Shown: positions 17,655 to 25,447 of the stretch, one piece after another
How the letters are laid out: every line of letters begins with the position of its first letter
Position numbering within the stretch: position 1 is the first letter of the stretch
Origin: Paenibacillus pasadenensis DSM 19293
GTDB taxonomy: Bacteria > Bacillota > Bacilli > Paenibacillales > Paenibacillaceae
Assembly (NCBI RefSeq): GCF_000422485.1
Contig: NZ_KE383854.1
Location: 133,964-178,491, forward strand
Reading direction: 5' to 3'
DNA: 44,528 nt
Position numbers and translations under genes: made by a program
The notes under the pieces: generated by a model
Told to the model about the DNA's origin: nothing
The model's input: the letters and a program-made list of their open reading frames with translations, nothing else
The model's database searches: none

Positions 17655-18638
17655 ATGGCAAAGGAAAAGCGGCCGCAAGCCGCGCGAAGGGCGGCGCTGA
17701 AGGCGCTGCTGGCGGCGTCGGCTGCGCTGGCGGCGAGCTGCGGCACGCAGGCGGAGCGGCCGTACGACGAGGCGCGCATGAAGATGCAGCAGGTCTCGCA
17801 GCAGCTGGAAGCGGGCACGATCGTCGTCGGAAAGACGCGCGTCACCGGCGTGCCGATGGCGACGGGCGCGGATGGCCAAGTATGGCTGCCGATCGAGCAT
17901 GCCGCGCGGGCGCTCAACATGCAGGTGCGCGAGCTGCGCGACGGCTACGCGATCGGCGATACCGACGCGGCCTATCGGCTGCGGCTTGGCGACCGCAACG
18001 CGATGAGCGGCGGCCGCGTCGTGCAGCTGCCGTCCGCGCCGCAGTCGATCGGCGGCAAGTCGAGCGTGTCGGCGGAATCGCTGACGGCGCTGCTCGAGAC
18101 GCCGGTGCGCTGGAACGCGCAGTCGCGCGAGCTCCGGTTCACGCCGATCCAGGACAGCGCCAAGAGCAGCACGCAGCGCGGCATCTCGATGCAGATGAGC
18201 GAAACGTCGCGGCCGCAGACGATCGGCGGCAGATATGGCACGCTGTCGGCCGCCGATGCGGACAAGCTGCTGTCGCTCGCGCGCCGCTTCCTCGGCACGC
18301 CGTACGATTTCGGCAGCGGCACGTACGAGAGCACGAAGCGCTTCGACTGCTCGTCGTTCACCCAGTATGTGTTCGAGAAGGTCGGCGTATCCTTGCCGCG
18401 CACGTCGAGGGAGCAGGGACAGCTGGGAAGGAGCGTATCCGAAAGCGATCTTCAGCCGGGCGATCTGCTCTTCTTCTACACGCCGGGCCGCTTCGACAGC
18501 AACAAGGTCGTCGGCCATGTCAGCATCTTCGCGGGCAACGGCAAGATGATCCACACCTACGGCGATCCGGGCGTCGTCATCGACGAGTTCAACGACTATT
18601 GGAAAGGCCGCTTCCTTTTCGCGAAGCGGGTGCTTTAA
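17655..18638 (+). CDS. NlpC/P60 family cell-wall endopeptidase
   Basis: About 327 residues. An N-terminal export signal (ALKALLAASAALAASCG) has a weak lipobox, so it may be a lipoprotein or plainly secreted. Residues 50-170 resemble the copper-amine-oxidase-N-like stalk module common in paenibacilli (GVPMATGADGQVWLPIEHAARAL). The C-terminal NlpC/P60 domain has the catalytic Cys near 232 (KRFDCSSFTQYVF), His near 288 (VGHVSIF) and the following MIHTYG. It would cut peptide cross-links of peptidoglycan. GTG 17646 is in frame, but ATG 17655 has GGGGAG (17641-17646) at 8 nt and is preferred. Confidence 0.9.
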   Translation: MAKEKRPQAARRAALKALLAASAALAASCGTQAERPYDEARMKMQQVSQQLEAGTIVVGKTRVTGVPMATGADGQVWLPIEHAARALNMQVRELRDGYAIGDTDAAYRLRLGDRNAMSGGRVVQLPSAPQSIGGKSSVSAESLTALLETPVRWNAQSRELRFTPIQDSAKSSTQRGISMQMSETSRPQTIGGRYGTLSAADADKLLSLARRFLGTPYDFGSGTYESTKRFDCSSFTQYVFEKVGVSLPRTSREQGQLGRSVSESDLQPGDLLFFYTPGRFDSNKVVGHVSIFAGNGKMIHTYGDPGVVIDEFNDYWKGRFLFAKRVL

Positions 18639-18649
18639 GCAGGACCTTG

Positions 18650-18703
18650 AAAGGAGGGGCTGTCCACGGGCGTCGACGCGACGACCTCGGACGGCTCCTT
18701 TTT
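18650..18703 (+). terminator. rho-independent terminator
   Basis: AAAGGAG..CTGTCC pairs imperfectly with GGACGGCTCCTTTTT, with a bulge in the left arm and five terminal Ts. Confidence 0.7.
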
Positions 18704-18741
18704 CCAATTAGCATCGCTGCGCGGAGCAGCCGCGGCTAAGG

Positions 18742-18795
18742 GTGACAACCGCTGCAATTTCTATTATCTTTAATTTAAGATATTTGAATTAAAGA
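18742..18795 (+). promoter_or_regulatory. promoter with MhqR-like operator
   Basis: GTGACA (18742-18747) and TATCTT (18765-18770) are 17 bp apart. The -10 box is the left end of the dyad TATCTTTAATTTAAGATA (18765-18782), and a second dyad, CTTTAATT...AATTAAAG, overlaps it. This agrees with the ATCT(N)AATT(N)AGAT form I recall for Bacillus subtilis MhqR operators. It suggests that the MarR protein represses its own gene. Confidence 0.65.
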
Positions 18796-18818
18796 AGAAA
18801 CGAAAGTGGGATGCCGTC

Positions 18819-19352
18819 ATGAAGGACGAAATGGATCGGGAGCTGAACGAAACGACAGGGGGAACCGGCGCGCCAGAAGCGACGGGCGCAGACGCGGCGC
18901 CTGGCTCAGCGGATGCCGCTGCGGACCGGGAGCTTTCGCTCAAGGTGTTCGTCGTCCTCTCCAAGGCGTACCGCTCCGTGATGGATCCGGCAATTCGCGA
19001 CATGAAGGGCTACGGCTTGTCGCCTTCCGAGTTCACCGTGCTGGAGGTCCTCTACAATAAAGGACGCATCCCGCTGCAGCAGATCGGCGAGAAGATCCTC
19101 GTCACGAGCGGCAGCGTCACCTACAACATCGACAAGCTCGAGAAGAAAGGGCTGCTGCGGCGCATCCCGTCTCCGGATGACCGCCGCGTGACGTTCGCAG
19201 AGCTGACGGACGAGGGACGGCAGCTGTTCGATTCGATCTTTCCCTCCCACGCGGAGCATATCCACCGGCTGACCGGCGCGCTCGACACGGAGGAGAAGCG
19301 GCAGTTGTCCGAGCTGCTCAAGAAGCTCGGCAAAGGGGCGGAGGCCGGGTAG
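18819..19352 (+). CDS. mhqR: MarR-family regulator, MhqR-like
   Basis: A 177-residue winged-helix repressor. The first 37 residues are an acidic Ala/Gly-rich extension absent from most MarR proteins. The core begins at SLKVFVVLSKAYRSVMDPAIRDMKGYGLSPSEFTVLEVLYNKG. The recognition region is ILVTSGSVTYNIDKLEKKGLL and the wing is RIPSPDDRRVTFAELTDEG. It precedes three genes matching the mhq (methylhydroquinone) operons, so a role in sensing quinones and other electrophiles is likely. No Cys is present, as in B. subtilis MhqR. The ribosome site is weak (AAAGTGGG), so the start could be slightly different. Confidence 0.82.
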   Translation: MKDEMDRELNETTGGTGAPEATGADAAPGSADAAADRELSLKVFVVLSKAYRSVMDPAIRDMKGYGLSPSEFTVLEVLYNKGRIPLQQIGEKILVTSGSVTYNIDKLEKKGLLRRIPSPDDRRVTFAELTDEGRQLFDSIFPSHAEHIHRLTGALDTEEKRQLSELLKKLGKGAEAG

Positions 19353-19431
19353 GAGCGGAAGGGGCGGGCGCAGACGCGCATTCCTGCCCGCCGCGCCGCG
19401 CGCATTGCATAATTCGCCGCTTCAGGTCTAA

Positions 19432-19449
19432 TACTTTAACTTTAAGATA
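19432..19449 (+). promoter_or_regulatory. second MhqR-like operator
   Basis: TACTTTAACTTTAAGATA lies just before the ribosome site (GGGAGG, 19453-19458) of the first dioxygenase gene. Its right half, TTTAAGATA, is identical to that of the operator upstream of the MarR gene. Confidence 0.6.
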
Positions 19450-19466
19450 ATAGGGAGGCATCATTC

Positions 19467-20417
19467 ATGAAGCCTGTGACGAAAGGCATCCACCACATCA
19501 CCGCGTTCGCGACCGACCCGCAGGGCATCGTCGACTTCTATGCCGGCGTGCTCGGGCTGCGGATGGTCAAAAAGACGATCAACTTCGACGCGCCGGAAGT
19601 ATACCATCTGTACTTCGGCGACGAGGGCGGCTCGCCGGGCACGATCCTGACGTTCTTCCCGCATCCGGGCTCGCGCAAGGGCCGGATCGGCGGCGGCCAG
19701 GTCGGCATCACGACGCTCAGCGTCCCGGTCGGCGCGCTGCCGTACTGGGAGGAGCGGCTGGCCGGCTTCGGCGTCGAGGCGCGGCGGACCGAGCGCTTCG
19801 GCGAGACGTTCCTGCAGTTCGCGGACCGCGAAGGCATGCGGCTGGAAATCGTCGAGCGCGAGGAAGGCCCGCTGAATACTTGGGGCTTCGCGGACATTCC
19901 GGCGGATCGCGCGATCAAGGGCTTCGGCGGCGCCGTGCTCTACAGCACGGACAGCGCAGGCACCCGGCGCACGCTCGTCGGCACGCTCGGCCTGACGCCG
20001 GACGGCGAGCAGGACGGCTACGCCCGCTTCCGCGGCGAAGGCGAGCTCGGCAACGTCATCGACGTGCCGGTCGGAGACATGGACTGGGGCAATGGCGGCG
20101 CGGGCACGGTCCACCACATCGCCTGGCGCGCCAAGGATTTCGACGAGCATGAGGAGTGGCGCAAAGCCGCGGCGGCAGCGGGCTTCCAGCCGACTCCGGT
20201 CATCGACCGCCAGTATTTCAACGCCGTGTACTTCCGTGAAAGCGGGGGCATCCTGTTCGAGATCGCGACGGATCCTCCCGGCTTCGCGGTCGACGAGCCG
20301 GCCGAGGAGATGGGCGCCAAGCTGATGCTGCCGTCCTGGTACGAGCCGCATCGCCAGCAGATCGAGGACGGCTTGCTGCCGATCGAGGTCCGCAAGCTGA
20401 AGGAGGGACAACAATGA
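19467..20417 (+). CDS. ring-cleaving dioxygenase, MhqO/MhqA type
   Basis: A 316-residue two-module VOC protein. The first module has GIHHITAFATDPQGIVDFYAGVLGLRMVKKT. The second has VHHIAWRAKDFDEH and ends with FEIATDPPGF. Metal ligands of the fold (His in GIHHIT and VHHIAW, Glu in LFEIATD) are present. Members are Fe/Mn-type extradiol dioxygenase-like enzymes linked to hydroquinone resistance. It is the first gene of a three-gene operon, and its stop overlaps the next ATG by 4 bp. Its exact match to MhqO or MhqA cannot be told without alignment. Confidence 0.88.
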   Translation: MKPVTKGIHHITAFATDPQGIVDFYAGVLGLRMVKKTINFDAPEVYHLYFGDEGGSPGTILTFFPHPGSRKGRIGGGQVGITTLSVPVGALPYWEERLAGFGVEARRTERFGETFLQFADREGMRLEIVEREEGPLNTWGFADIPADRAIKGFGGAVLYSTDSAGTRRTLVGTLGLTPDGEQDGYARFRGEGELGNVIDVPVGDMDWGNGGAGTVHHIAWRAKDFDEHEEWRKAAAAAGFQPTPVIDRQYFNAVYFRESGGILFEIATDPPGFAVDEPAEEMGAKLMLPSWYEPHRQQIEDGLLPIEVRKLKEGQQ

Positions 20418-21049
20418 GCCTGGACATGATCCACGTTTACCAAGAAGGCAAAAACCCGGCGGCTCCGACGCTCGTGCTGCTGCATGGCACGGGCGGCAAC
20501 GAGCATGATCTGCTCGGCCTCGGCGCGATGATCTCGCCCGATTCGGCGCTGCTGTCCGTTCGGGGCAAGGTGCTCGAGAACGGCATGCCCCGCTTTTTCC
20601 GCCGGCTGGCGGAAGGCGTCTTCGACGAGGAGGATCTCGTGCTGCGCACCGGCGAGCTCCATGCGTTCCTGGACGCGGCGGCGGCCGAATACGGCCTCGA
20701 CCGGAGCAACATGGTCGCCGTCGGCTACTCCAACGGCGCGAACATCGCGGCGAGCCTGATCTTCCATGAGCAGGAGTCGTTCCGCGGCGCGGCGCTGCAT
20801 CACCCGATGGTGCCACGGCGCGGCCTGCAGCTGCCGGCGCTCGGCGGCATGCCGGTATTCATCGGAGCGGGAGCGAACGACCGCATCTGCCCGCCGCATG
20901 AGACGGAGGAGCTGACGGAGCTGCTGCGCGGAGCGGGCGCCGAGGTCGAGGTGCATTGGGAAAACTACGGCCACCAGCTGACGGGCACGGAAGCCCGGGC
21001 GGCGGCGGACTGGTTCAAGCGGACGTTCGGCCAGGCGGGACAGAACTGA
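20414..21049 (+). CDS. mhqD: alpha/beta hydrolase, MhqD-like carboxylesterase
   Basis: A 211-residue cytoplasmic hydrolase of the phospholipase/carboxylesterase family. It has the oxyanion-region HGTGGNEHDLL, the nucleophile elbow VGYSNGAN (Ser), the Asp in IGAGANDRICPP and the His in NYGHQLT, so the catalytic triad is complete. In B. subtilis the equivalent mhqD lies beside a dioxygenase gene and belongs to the MhqR regulon, as here. It is coupled by overlap to the upstream dioxygenase and has its own AAGGAGG ribosome site inside that gene. Confidence 0.88.
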   Translation: MSLDMIHVYQEGKNPAAPTLVLLHGTGGNEHDLLGLGAMISPDSALLSVRGKVLENGMPRFFRRLAEGVFDEEDLVLRTGELHAFLDAAAAEYGLDRSNMVAVGYSNGANIAASLIFHEQESFRGAALHHPMVPRRGLQLPALGGMPVFIGAGANDRICPPHETEELTELLRGAGAEVEVHWENYGHQLTGTEARAAADWFKRTFGQAGQN

Positions 21050-21067
21050 GCGGAGGAGGCAACGACA

Positions 21068-22051
21068 ATGGCGGCAAACGGACTTAAAGGGATCCACCAC
21101 GTATCGGCCATGACGGCCCGAGCGGCGAACAACTACGATTTCTACACGCAGGTCATGGGCATGCGGCTCGTCAAGAAGACGGTCAACCAGGACGACACGA
21201 GCATGTACCATCTGTTCTACGGCGATGAAAAAGGCAATCCCGGCACGGAGCTGACCTTCTTCGAGCTCCCGATGATGGGGCGCAACCGGGACGGCGTCTC
21301 CAGCATCTCGACGACGTCGCTGCGCATCCCGACCGACGCCTCGATCGGCTGGTGGATCGACCGCTTCGACCGGCTCGGCGTCGAGCATGACGAGCCGCAG
21401 GAGCGCGACGGGAAGCTGACGCTCGACTTTCGCGATCCGGAAGGGCAGCGCATGCGGCTGGTCTCCGACGAGCGCAACGTCGGCGTACCGGCCGGCGTCG
21501 CCTGGGAAGGCGGCCCGGTGCCGCCGGAGCACGGCGTGCTCGGGCTCGGCCCGGTGCGGCTCACGGTGGCGGACGCAGAGCCGACGCTGCGGGTGCTGAC
21601 GGAGCTGATGGGCTTCCGCCGCAAAAGCGCCTACCCGGCCGACGTGCCGGGACAGCCGGACATCGTCGTCGTCGAGGTCGCCGAGGGCGGCAGCGGCGCC
21701 GAGGTGCATGTCGAGGAGCGCCACGACCTCGACCGCGAGCGGCTCGGCCGCGGCGGCGTGCACCATGTCGCGTTCCGCGTCGAGGACGAAGAGGCGCTGC
21801 GCGAGTGGGTGGAGCGCATCGGGCAGGCGGGCTTCGGCAACTCGGGCTATGTGGACCGGTATTACTTCCGGTCGCTGTACTTCCGCGAGCCGAACGGCAT
21901 CCTGTTCGAGCTGGCGACCGACGGTCCCGGCTTCGACACCGACGAGCCGCTGGACAGCCTCGGCGAGGCGCTGGCGCTGCCCCCGTTCCTCGAGCCGAAG
22001 CGCGAGGCGATCGAGGCGAGGCTGAAGCCGCTGTCGACGGCGAAGGGCTGA
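21068..22051 (+). CDS. mhqE: ring-cleaving dioxygenase, MhqE type
   Basis: A 327-residue two-module VOC protein, paralogous to the first gene of the operon. It opens GIHHVSAMTARAANNYDFYTQVMGMRLVKKTVNQDD and has HHVAFRVEDEEALREW and ILFELATDGPGF, so metal-binding His and Glu are kept. It is likely an extradiol-type dioxygenase acting on quinone-derived compounds. The end of the gene contains EAIEARLKPLSTAKG. That end, with the terminator behind it, occurs again 1.5 kb downstream (see the 91-bp repeat). The GGAGG site precedes the ATG, 18 nt after mhqD. Confidence 0.87.
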   Translation: MAANGLKGIHHVSAMTARAANNYDFYTQVMGMRLVKKTVNQDDTSMYHLFYGDEKGNPGTELTFFELPMMGRNRDGVSSISTTSLRIPTDASIGWWIDRFDRLGVEHDEPQERDGKLTLDFRDPEGQRMRLVSDERNVGVPAGVAWEGGPVPPEHGVLGLGPVRLTVADAEPTLRVLTELMGFRRKSAYPADVPGQPDIVVVEVAEGGSGAEVHVEERHDLDRERLGRGGVHHVAFRVEDEEALREWVERIGQAGFGNSGYVDRYYFRSLYFREPNGILFELATDGPGFDTDEPLDSLGEALALPPFLEPKREAIEARLKPLSTAKG

Positions 22052-22094
22052 AGAGTCGGGAATGAAAAAGAAGCGTCTTCCGAGGAAGGCGCTT
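22004..22094 (+). repeat. 91-bp direct repeat, left copy
   Basis: Covers the last 16 codons of the MhqE-type gene, its stop and its terminator. It matches 23521-23611 at 85 of 91 positions with no gap. The two copies bracket the toxin-antitoxin-like pair. Confidence 0.9.
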
Positions 22095-22099
22095 TTTTT
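22071..22099 (+). terminator. rho-independent terminator of the mhq operon
   Basis: Arms AAGCG-CTTCC and GGAAG-CGCTT with a small internal mismatch and a seven-T tail. Confidence 0.88.
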
Positions 22100-22127
22100 G
22101 TTGCTGCCTGTCGGGCTGGTTCTACCG

Positions 22128-22619
22128 TCAACCCGTGTACTCCCTGCCGCTATCTATGTATTCTTTTACAAAGAGCAAAGCGTCTCGCAAAGTTCTGACC
22201 GTCCAGTTTTCTCTCCGTTTCCTTCGATCAGCGGGATCATAGTGATGATGATGAGGTTCGGTCTCAGTTCGGTATTCCTCAGGTGTCCCGGGCGCGTCAT
22301 GCGGCTCGTTTCCCCAGGAAGAGATATGAGTGGCCTGAATGCCGCCTTTAGGCAGGATGCGTTTCCATTGATAGTCATATTTTTCTACGCAGCCCTGATC
22401 GTCGTATTTTTCATAAGCCCTCAGTCCGGTAATTCCATGAATGGGATGTTCCTTTAAGGGAAAAACGACTTCGAGCCGTTTACGGTCCATCCTAAAATCG
22501 GCATAGATGGACTCTCTGTCCTGAAATCTTTCATACGTTTGAAAAAGATCATGGAACTCTTCAAGAAGCTCCGGAATATCTGCAGGGAATAGGAGCGAGG
22601 GAGCATTCGTTTTCCTCAC
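22128..22619 (-). CDS. putative toxin, DUF6516/TumE-like
   Basis: A 163-residue soluble protein, lower in GC than its neighbours. The ending ETEPHHHHYDPADRRKRRENWTVRTLRDALLFVKEYI fits the histidine-rich motif and closing helix of the DUF6516/TumE group. Those proteins are found with small HTH antitoxins. It would be the effector of a type II-like pair; the target is unknown. It starts inside the last codons of the HTH gene (4-bp overlap), as in typical toxin-antitoxin operons. The family match is from memory of motifs, so a domain search would be decisive. Confidence 0.55.
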   Translation of the reverse strand: MRKTNAPSLLFPADIPELLEEFHDLFQTYERFQDRESIYADFRMDRKRLEVVFPLKEHPIHGITGLRAYEKYDDQGCVEKYDYQWKRILPKGGIQATHISSWGNEPHDAPGTPEEYRTETEPHHHHYDPADRRKRRENWTVRTLRDALLFVKEYIDSGREYTG

Positions 22620-23362
22620 TTGCCCCCTCCTGTGTCTTTTAAAATTTCAGTTATTTCTTCCGTTAGATCCTTCCATCGGTAATAGTCGGTCGGATCATCC
22701 ATTTCATCTCCGTCATATTCAGCAAAAGCTTCGTGAACCGTTGCCGCCCCATAACGAATTTGGTACTCCGCAATTTCTTTGTAAATTTCTCCCAATCGTT
22801 CGGCAGGCTTTTGATGAAGGCGCTTTTTCTTTTGTCCGATCAATTGCATGAGAACGCCATAAACAGGATCCTTCAGCAGCTCCACGGCATGTTTAGGGAT
22901 TTTATTTTGAGATCCGTTATCCAAACATTCCAGTCCCTGTTTGATGTACTTGTGCAGCGTGACGGTCGATATGCCAAGCGCTTCTGCTGCTTCAGATGGC
23001 TTCATCAAGTAGCTTTTCTGGTAGGAGAACTCGATGAAATCGCCGCCCAGTTCGTAATACCAAAGTTCAAAGTCGATCTTCAGTTTGCCGAAATCCATGT
23101 CGGAAGCAGGCAGATCCAACTGGTACAGGCGATCCAGCCACTTGAACAATTTATTTTTATGGGTGGAGGAGAATAAATGACTTGTCGAAAACGAAAACGG
23201 CTTGATGGAAATGCCAACTAGCTGTTCAGGAAACAACGTGGATAAGCTGGCAAGCAGTTTCGTGAAAACATAATCCGTTTCTTTTTCCAACAGAACTGGA
23301 TTTTGTTCATGATAGGCCATTTCGATTTGTTCTTGAGCATAATCAAAGACAGCCTTGCTCAT
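22616..23362 (-). CDS. HTH-domain protein, putative antitoxin partner
   Basis: About 248 residues. The first 120 are a helical domain of unknown type. A MerR/excisionase-like helix-turn-helix follows (MKPSEAAEALGISTVTLHKYIKQGL), then an acidic, Tyr-rich C-terminus (FAEYDGDEMDDPTDYYRWKDLTEEI). The reading frame extends to 23443, but the ATG at 23362 has GGAGC 9 nt upstream and is the best start. DNA binding suggests autorepression of the two-gene operon. It is large for a simple antitoxin, so it may instead be a regulator with a different partner. Confidence 0.6.
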   Translation of the reverse strand: MSKAVFDYAQEQIEMAYHEQNPVLLEKETDYVFTKLLASLSTLFPEQLVGISIKPFSFSTSHLFSSTHKNKLFKWLDRLYQLDLPASDMDFGKLKIDFELWYYELGGDFIEFSYQKSYLMKPSEAAEALGISTVTLHKYIKQGLECLDNGSQNKIPKHAVELLKDPVYGVLMQLIGQKKKRLHQKPAERLGEIYKEIAEYQIRYGAATVHEAFAEYDGDEMDDPTDYYRWKDLTEEITEILKDTGGGK

Positions 23363-23481
23363 ATGCATCAGCTCCTTCATCTCCTTCCATTTTACTTCAT
23401 TTGTTTGTGATTTTTCAATATCCATAATAAACGTTATATGCAAAACGACAACTTAAAATACCTCCAAAAAAATCCCCTCGA

Positions 23482-23535
23482 ATCGAGGCGATCGAGGCGA
23501 TCGAGGCGATCGAGGCGATCGAGGCGATCGAGGCG
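23482..23535 (+). repeat. 9-bp tandem repeat, six copies
   Basis: ATCGAGGCG repeated six times (codons Ile-Glu-Ala). The intact gene has only one and a half copies at the same place, so the unit expanded in the duplicated fragment. Confidence 0.92.
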
Positions 23536-23568
23536 AAGCTGAAGCCGCTGCCGACAGCGAAGGGCTGA
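23482..23568 (+). pseudogene. C-terminal fragment of an MhqE-type dioxygenase gene
   Basis: Reads IEA six times, then KLKPLPTAKG and a stop in the same frame, matching the end of the gene at 21068-22051 (IEARLKPLSTAKG). No upstream coding remains. It is the duplicated 3' end left on the far side of the toxin-antitoxin-like pair. Confidence 0.75.
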
Positions 23569-23611
23569 AGGGTCGGGAATGAAAAAGAAGCGTCTTCCTC
23601 GGAAGGCGCTT
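23521..23611 (+). repeat. 91-bp direct repeat, right copy
   Basis: Partner of 22004-22094, with six substitutions, including two in the terminator loop. It contains a copy of the terminator hairpin (23588-23618). Confidence 0.9.
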
Positions 23612-23618
23612 CGTTTTT
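23588..23618 (+). terminator. duplicated terminator hairpin
   Basis: Same hairpin as at 22071, with loop TC instead of GA and a T-run interrupted by CG. Confidence 0.7.
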
Positions 23619-23687
23619 AATTGATGCTGATGAAGGAAGGGATGTGAAAAGGTTGAATCCGCTTATTACGGGAGTTTTATTTCGAGC

Positions 23688-23801
23688 ATGCAGTCTTTGA
23701 ATCGTACTCTGGCAGCTCGTCAGATTCAAGCTTTTGTCCATGATCCTCCAAAAGAGTACAGGAGTTCAAACGACTTTATAAATCAAATTCAAATGCAATA
23801 A
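23688..23801 (+). pseudogene. possible gene remnant, 37 codons
   Basis: From the ATG at 23688 the frame reads MQSLNRTLAARQIQAFVHDP and ends NQIQMQ. The same frame is open without a start for another 18 codons upstream (ending AYYGSFISS). The sequence looks protein-like, but ribosome-site support is poor. It may be the tail of a gene lost in the rearranged region. The rest of 23619-23895 shows no gene. Confidence 0.3.
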
Positions 23802-23895
23802 GCATTGAAGCATATGGAATCCTAGCGGAATAGCCTTTGAATAGTCTTGAACGAGTGGGGAAACTCGCGCTTTAAGGAGTTTTTAACGAAAACGT

Positions 23896-25131
23896 TCATC
23901 CCGACAGGGTAGAGTCGTCCGTTTCCGCTCGGCGGCGCATCGCGGATGGCGCCGTCATCTTCCGCTCTACGCTTCGAGCGAGCTTGATCGCGCCTTGATC
24001 GATGTGCTTCATGTAAAAATGCGACAGGATGAACAAGGGCGGCATAGAAGCCGCGAACGTAATCGCATAGGCGATGTTGTAGCCGAAGTGGGCCATCGCC
24101 TTGCTGAACATGTACGCGGAAAACGTCGTCAGGACCGTGAAATGGACGAGGTAGAGCGAAAAGGACACTTTTCCTAAATAAGCGAACGGTCTCCAGGCCA
24201 ATAGAAGCTGCAGCAGCTTCAGCCGCTGCAGGGCAAACAGGATCATGGCCGCGCCTGCGGTGCGAGCGAGCAGTCGGGAATCCAGGTCGAGCTGAATCCA
24301 CCCATTGAATAAGGCGGTCGTGGCCGCAATCGGCTCGTACATCGTTCCCTTCAGTGGGATGTAAGGCGCTGAACCGAGATAGATTCCTGCGGCCAGCACG
24401 AGCAGGGTCGACCTCGTCCGGCGGATCCATCTGCCACGGAGCAGATCGGCCAGCAGCATTCCCCACAGAAAAGCGACGAAGTAAGTCTGGATGAACGCGA
24501 GGGACAGCACCACATAGACGATCCATCTCCTTTTCGCCCGTCCAAACAGGGCGATGAAGCCGAAAATGAGGAATGAGCCCAGCAGCTCGTAGCTCATCGT
24601 CCACAGGACGGGATTGTAAGGATGGCTTTCAAAGCGGAAAAACGGATCAAAGACCGCTGCTTTAATGACGGTGTAAAGATGCTGGTCCAGAGCATAGTAG
24701 TCCTTTTTCATGTCCGTCCCAGTCGCTTCCCATATGTCCTTCAGATGAAAAGCATGCGTCATCAAGCCGAGGTAGACAAGGCCTACGGACGCCGCAGCCG
24801 GCACGGCAAGACGGAGGTAACGGCGGACGGCACTGGATTGCAGCGATTGGAGAAAAGCTTCCGGATCAAGCTGTCGCTTGAAAAAGCGCACGCTGAGCAC
24901 GTATCCGCTGAGCACGAAAAACAAGCATACGGCGAATTGGCCGTTGTAAAACAGGTTGAGCGGAGTCTGTCCGTACCCGACATCCCACTGCGAATGGGCC
25001 TGCTGCGGATTGCCGCTGAGCGCAGCGGGATAGAATACCTGCATGTAGTGCGAAATCACGACGGCAAAGGCCGCCAGTCCGCGCAAGCCATCCAAATAGA
25101 CGAGCTTGTTGTCTAAAGAAACATCGTTCAT
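23896..25131 (-). CDS. acyltransferase 3 family membrane protein (OafA/YrhL-like)
   Basis: A 411-residue integral membrane protein with about ten hydrophobic segments. The N-terminus NKLVYLDGLRGLAAFAVVISHYMQVF carries the family's Arg and catalytic-type His after TM1. Further markers are GQFAVCLFFVLSGYVLSVRFF, NPVLWTMSYELLGSFLIF and LGKVSFSLYLVHFTVLTTF. Such enzymes move O-acetyl or other acyl groups onto cell-surface glycans, peptidoglycan or small molecules. Its GC content is clearly below that of leuA or the mhq operon, suggesting acquisition. No polysaccharide genes are adjacent, so the acceptor is unknown. Confidence 0.9.
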   Translation of the reverse strand: MNDVSLDNKLVYLDGLRGLAAFAVVISHYMQVFYPAALSGNPQQAHSQWDVGYGQTPLNLFYNGQFAVCLFFVLSGYVLSVRFFKRQLDPEAFLQSLQSSAVRRYLRLAVPAAASVGLVYLGLMTHAFHLKDIWEATGTDMKKDYYALDQHLYTVIKAAVFDPFFRFESHPYNPVLWTMSYELLGSFLIFGFIALFGRAKRRWIVYVVLSLAFIQTYFVAFLWGMLLADLLRGRWIRRTRSTLLVLAAGIYLGSAPYIPLKGTMYEPIAATTALFNGWIQLDLDSRLLARTAGAAMILFALQRLKLLQLLLAWRPFAYLGKVSFSLYLVHFTVLTTFSAYMFSKAMAHFGYNIAYAITFAASMPPLFILSHFYMKHIDQGAIKLARSVERKMTAPSAMRRRAETDDSTLSG

Positions 25132-25232
25132 GGCGTTCGTTGTCCACCCGGAATGTTTTACCTTACCTTAACACCCGTATTATGGATTTTAAACCCAAAT
25201 GAGGAAATGCTAATGAATCTTTGTGTGAAACT

Positions 25233-25443
25233 CTACGGCTTCACGCCGCCGAACACGGCGAGATCGAACCACTTGAACCAGCAGTCGGCGTGGGCGAAGC
25301 CGATCCTCTGCAGCGTCTCGCCCTGCTCGAACGCCGGCTCCAGCCGGTTGTCGGCTTTGTCCCGCGCCGAACGGAATGCCCCCGCGCACTTCCTGCAAAT
25401 CATGCTCCGTTACCTGATCCAGCTTCCAGGACGTGTCCGCCAT
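25233..25443 (-). pseudogene. remnant of a class I SAM-dependent methyltransferase gene
   Basis: From 25443 the frame reads MADTSWKLDQVTEHDLQEVRG. Removing one base from the five-G run (25379-25383) continues it as AFRSARDKADNRLEP...IGFAHADCWFKWFDLAVFGGVKP and a stop at 25233. That ending resembles the C-terminus of class I SAM-dependent methyltransferases. The SAM-binding N-terminal half is missing, so this is a fragment with an added frameshift. It starts 4 bp after the leuA stop and may be carried on its transcript. Confidence 0.65.
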
Positions 25444-25447
25444 GCCG

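Noticed and set aside
22128-23611. Insertion sequence or transposon
   Set aside because: No transposase, no terminal inverted repeats, and the flanking repeat is 91 bp of host gene rather than a short target duplication.
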